Shown: positions 31,866 through 34,077 of the stretch, in pieces
Layout: every line of letters starts with the position of its first letter
Numbering within the stretch: position 1 is the first letter of the stretch
Source of the DNA: Succinatimonas sp. CAG:777
GTDB lineage: Bacteria; Pseudomonadota; Gammaproteobacteria; Enterobacterales; Succinivibrionaceae
Length of the DNA stretch: 34,077 nt
Reading direction: 5' to 3'
NCBI GenBank assembly: GCA_000431835.1
Contig: HF987962.1
Location: 1 to 34,077 of the forward strand
The notes under the pieces: model-generated
What the model was told of the DNA's origin: nothing
The model's input: the letters and a program-made list of their open reading frames with translations, nothing else
Database searches by the model: none
Position numbers and translations under genes: made by a program

Positions 31866-32990
31866 ATGAAAATTCTTTGCGATATTGCATTACCAAACTC
31901 TGTTGAAGTTTTCTCTCAGTACGGAGAGGTTCTTTTAAAAAAAGGTCGTGAAATCAATTGTGATGATCTTGAAGATGTGGATGTTCTAATTACGCGCTCA
32001 ATCACTAAGGTAAACTCTGAACTCCTAAAGAAAGCTCATAAGCTAAAATTTGTAGGTACTGCTACAGCTGGTATGGATCACTTTGATACTAAGCTTTTAG
32101 ATTCATTGCATATCCCTTACACCAATGCTGAAGGTTCTAACTGTGAGAGTGTTGGTGATTATATTCTCTCTGTTTTACTTGTAATGGCTCAAAGGTACTC
32201 TCTTGATTTTAATGGCATGAGTATCGGTATTGTAGGTTGTGGTCATGTAGGTGCCCAGGTTGAGAATAAAGCTAAAGCTCTAGGTCTTAAGATTTTTAAA
32301 TGTGATCCTCCAAGATTTAGAAAAGGAGACTCAACATGCAATGCTACTTTAAAAGATTGTCTTAATTGTGACATCGTGACCTTACATGTACCTTTAATTA
32401 AAGAAGGTACAGATAAGACCTTGTACATGATAGGTGAGAATGAGCTTAAATCTTTAAAGACTGGAGCTTTCTTCTTTAACGCTTCCCGTGGCAATGTAGT
32501 TGATAATGAAGCATTATCAAAAGTTCTAGATGAGAGATCTGATCTTAAAGTCTGGCTTGATGTCTTTGAAGGTGAGCCTGAAATCAAGGTAAAGTCACTT
32601 TTATCAAAGGTGGATGGTGCTACTGCTCATATTGCAGGCTACTCTTATGAATCAAAAAGAAGAGCAAATGTAATGCTCGCTCACTCAATGGCAAAAGCTT
32701 TAAATCTTGAAGAGCCAAAACCATATAGAATGCCAAAGGCAGAAATTGAAAATGTTGACTTAGGCAATGTAGAGACTCTTGATCTTGATTTAATCTCAAG
32801 ACTTGTATTCTCTGTTTACGATGTAAGACGAGACAGCTTTAAATTTAAGAATGCCTTTACTGATGGTAAATCTTTCGATGCAATGCGTCAGAACTATCGT
32901 GAAAGACGAGAGTTATCATCAGTTACCATAAAAAATGCTCCTGAAAAAATCAGAAGCACCTTGTCTTTATTAGGCTTTGCAGTTGCCTAA
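31866..32990 (+). CDS. pdxB: Erythronate-4-phosphate dehydrogenase
   Basis: The second enzyme of deoxyxylulose-phosphate-dependent pyridoxal phosphate synthesis, oxidising 4-phosphoerythronate with NAD. The 374 residues match PdxB (378 in E. coli). The N-terminal half-domain has VDVLITRSITKVN and FVGTATAGMDHFD. The Rossmann motif is GIVGCGHVGAQV near 120-131. Catalytic residues appear intact: Arg in NASRGNVVDNEAL near 200, Glu in DVFEGEPE, and His in ATAHIAGYSYESKRR near 257. The C-terminal dimerisation region (DUF3410 type) is present from about 285 on. The ribosome-binding site is weak. It converges on the phosphatase gene and shares a hairpin with it. Confidence 0.93.
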   Translation: MKILCDIALPNSVEVFSQYGEVLLKKGREINCDDLEDVDVLITRSITKVNSELLKKAHKLKFVGTATAGMDHFDTKLLDSLHIPYTNAEGSNCESVGDYILSVLLVMAQRYSLDFNGMSIGIVGCGHVGAQVENKAKALGLKIFKCDPPRFRKGDSTCNATLKDCLNCDIVTLHVPLIKEGTDKTLYMIGENELKSLKTGAFFFNASRGNVVDNEALSKVLDERSDLKVWLDVFEGEPEIKVKSLLSKVDGATAHIAGYSYESKRRANVMLAHSMAKALNLEEPKPYRMPKAEIENVDLGNVETLDLDLISRLVFSVYDVRRDSFKFKNAFTDGKSFDAMRQNYRERRELSSVTIKNAPEKIRSTLSLLGFAVA

Positions 32991-32998
32991 ACTTTCTT

Positions 32999-33035
32999 AA
33001 GCAGTTTGTACTTAGCATCTTTGTGCAAACTGCTT
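32999..33035. terminator. Hairpin between convergent pdxB and phosphatase genes
   Basis: AAGCAGTTTG (32999-33008) and CAAACTGCTT (33026-33035) form a perfect 10-bp stem with a 17-base loop directly between two convergent stop codons. The T-tracts are short, so it may act as a weak bidirectional terminator or an mRNA 3' end structure. Confidence 0.55.
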
Positions 33036-33538
33036 TAAATCTCAGAGAGTTCTTTTTTCTGCTCTTTATTAAGAGTAATCAGTCCATCATGGTAAAGACT
33101 TGAGAGCAGGGCTTTGCAACCTACTAAAATCTCAGAATAAGCTTTTTCAAAATCTTTTGTATACCAAGGATCATCAATATCTTTTGGAGTATCTGTAAAG
33201 TCTAAAAGCAAATATACCTTGCTCTTATCTGTCTTAGGATACAGCGCATACAGATTATCAAGATTAAACTGTTCCATGGCAATGATGTAGTCAAAGACTT
33301 TTAGATCCTGTACTGTAACTTGTCTTGCTCTTTTAGCTGAGCAGTCAATACCTTTTTGACGCAGTAATTCTTTAACAGGAGGGTAGACACCGTTGCCGAT
33401 TTCTTCTTGTGAAGTGGCAGCAGAGCAGACAATAAAATCGTCCTCAAGCTTAAGCTTCTTTACTAACTCTTTTAAGATAAATTCTGCCATAGGTGAGCGA
33501 CAAATATTTCCATGGCAAAGGAAAAGCACTTTAAACAT
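33035..33538 (-). CDS. Low-molecular-weight protein-tyrosine phosphatase
   Basis: A 167-residue cytoplasmic phosphatase. The P-loop C-x5-R is intact at Cys8-Arg14 (FLCHGNICRSPMAEF). The general-acid Asp lies in the DDPWY motif near 118-122. The segment SAATSQEEIGNGVYPPVKELL is the usual family stretch in which many members have GTS...G-x-P-x. Such enzymes act on bacterial tyrosine kinases in capsule export, or on small phosphoesters and arsenate-like substrates. No kinase or capsule gene is next to it, so this one is probably a stand-alone housekeeping member. The start ATG 33538 is immediately followed by the P-loop strand, as usual for the family. Confidence 0.9.
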   Translation of the reverse strand: MFKVLFLCHGNICRSPMAEFILKELVKKLKLEDDFIVCSAATSQEEIGNGVYPPVKELLRQKGIDCSAKRARQVTVQDLKVFDYIIAMEQFNLDNLYALYPKTDKSKVYLLLDFTDTPKDIDDPWYTKDFEKAYSEILVGCKALLSSLYHDGLITLNKEQKKELSEI

Positions 33539-33683
33539 ACAAATCCTTAAATAAAGACTCTTGATCTAGTCTAGTTAGATGATATTAACCTGTAATAATA
33601 GATCTTTTAATTGAAAAATAAAAGAAAATCGAAAAGATAAAGCTCTAAATGAAGTAATAAATGGTTCTTCCGCAAAAGTGTTG

Positions 33684-33701
33684 CTACCTAAAAATAGGTA
33701 G
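33684..33701 (+). repeat. Hairpin in the leader of the insertion sequence
   Basis: CTACCTA (33684-33690), loop AAAA, TAGGTAG (33695-33701). A perfect 7-bp stem between the element end and the transposase start. Insertion sequences often carry such structures to block outside transcripts. Confidence 0.5.
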
Positions 33702-33783
33702 TGAAAATTGTCATTAAGATCTTAATAAAAAAGGTCGTTTTCCGTATGATTGTAATTGGAAATAAAAACATAGGAAGACGACC

Positions 33784-34077
33784 ATGACTGATATCGTATC
33801 ACAATTCTTTTCAGAAAACTTCTACTCTGGCTTTAGAATCTCTCAAATAGGCTTTGATCAAAGTGGCTCAATCATCATTCATTTTGAACCTCCTGAGGAT
33901 TATCCTGAGTGTCCATATTGTCATGTTCGCTGTACGGTAGTGAATCAGTATCGAAAAAGAGTTGTGAGAGATTCTAATATTCTCTAAAAAGGTAATACTT
34001 GAGGTTGTTTACCGTACTCTTAGATGTACTCATTGCAACCGAGTAGGAACTGAAAAGATAGATTTCCTTTCAGATAA
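33784..34077 (+). pseudogene. ISL3-family transposase, N-terminal part with an apparent +1 frameshift (3' end outside window)
   Basis: From ATG 33784 the frame runs 67 codons to a TAA at 33985-33987. It holds an ISL3-type zinc ribbon start: CPYCHVRC (residues about 46-53), then NQYRKRVVRDSNIL. Skipping one base at the CTC-TAA site (33982-33987) gives a frame that continues KKVILEVVYRTLRCTHCNRVG to the window edge, supplying the second Cys pair (CTHC) of the zinc ribbon. Homologous sequence thus spans the stop. This is either a 1-base insertion that kills the gene or a +1 recoding site. AGGAAGACGACC precedes the ATG and provides a ribosome-binding site. Confidence 0.65.

Larger units (their letters stand above)
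33663..34077 (+). mobile_element. Left end of an ISL3-like insertion sequence (continues past the window)
   Basis: GGTTCTTCCGCAAAAGTG begins at 33663 and resembles the GGCTCTTC-type terminal inverted repeats of ISL3 elements. It is followed by a hairpin and then a transposase reading frame with an ISL3-type N-terminal zinc ribbon. The eight bases before it, TAATAAAT (33655-33662), are AT-rich, as expected for an 8-bp ISL3 target duplication, but the right copy lies outside the window. Confidence 0.6.

Noticed and set aside
1..34077. CRISPR array, tRNA or rRNA genes
   Set aside because: No regularly spaced direct repeats and no recognisable tRNA or rRNA sequence were seen on either strand.

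Overview
The window looks like a piece of a low-GC gammaproteobacterial chromosome. The core genes (potGHI, sohB-topA, dusA, rplY, purT, pdxB, mepM, prs) resemble their Escherichia coli counterparts closely, while the base composition is AT-rich and accessory families such as DUF4250, AAA-ATPase-like/PD-(D/E)XK proteins and an OafA-like acyltransferase are interspersed. A member of the Succinivibrionaceae or a nearby anaerobic gut lineage is my best guess. It is an inference from gene style, not a database result. The standard code is in use: intact genes end in TAA, TAG and TGA.

Layout. Bases 1-858: 3' part of an AAA-ATPase-like/nuclease-fold gene. 997-3367: an AraC/GyrI-type regulator broken by one in-frame TAG, then a SotB-like exporter. 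3551-7715: prs, then a potGHI polyamine ABC operon without its binding protein. 7932-10976: an iron-alcohol-dehydrogenase-fold protein, and convergent to it a RocB-like M20-fold protein cotranscribed with mepM. 13158-17726: an SLC13-type transporter, an SHMT-fold protein, dusA and an aldo/keto reductase. 17727-19800: a gene graveyard with a sulfatase (LTA-synthase-like) pseudogene and a MATE efflux remnant. 19803-26105: dCMP deaminase, rplY with its promoter and leader, an S1-domain CvfB-like gene, sohB and topA. 26231-30958: an exonuclease-I-like protein, a DUF4250 protein, an acyltransferase-3/SGNH protein and purT, all leftward. 31199-34077: a small gene overlapping a DUF2335-type membrane protein gene, pdxB, a low-molecular-weight phosphotyrosine phosphatase, and the left end of an ISL3-like insertion sequence with a frameshifted transposase.

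The most unusual signal is four full-length, uninterrupted genes whose products clearly belong to familiar enzyme families but lack the catalytic residues: a YqhD/BDH-type dehydrogenase without any of its four metal ligands (7932-9110), a RocB-type M20 peptidase with most metal ligands changed (9180-10976), a serine hydroxymethyltransferase-like protein whose PLP lysine is glycine (14559-15803), and an exonuclease I-like protein without most of its DEDD residues (26231-27469). Neighbouring housekeeping enzymes keep their catalytic residues, and the true wrecks in this window (sulfatase, MATE) carry stops and frameshifts. These four therefore look like maintained pseudoenzymes with a new regulatory, scaffolding or binding role, not decaying genes.

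Most transcription units end in recognisable hairpin terminators, which delimits the operons well.
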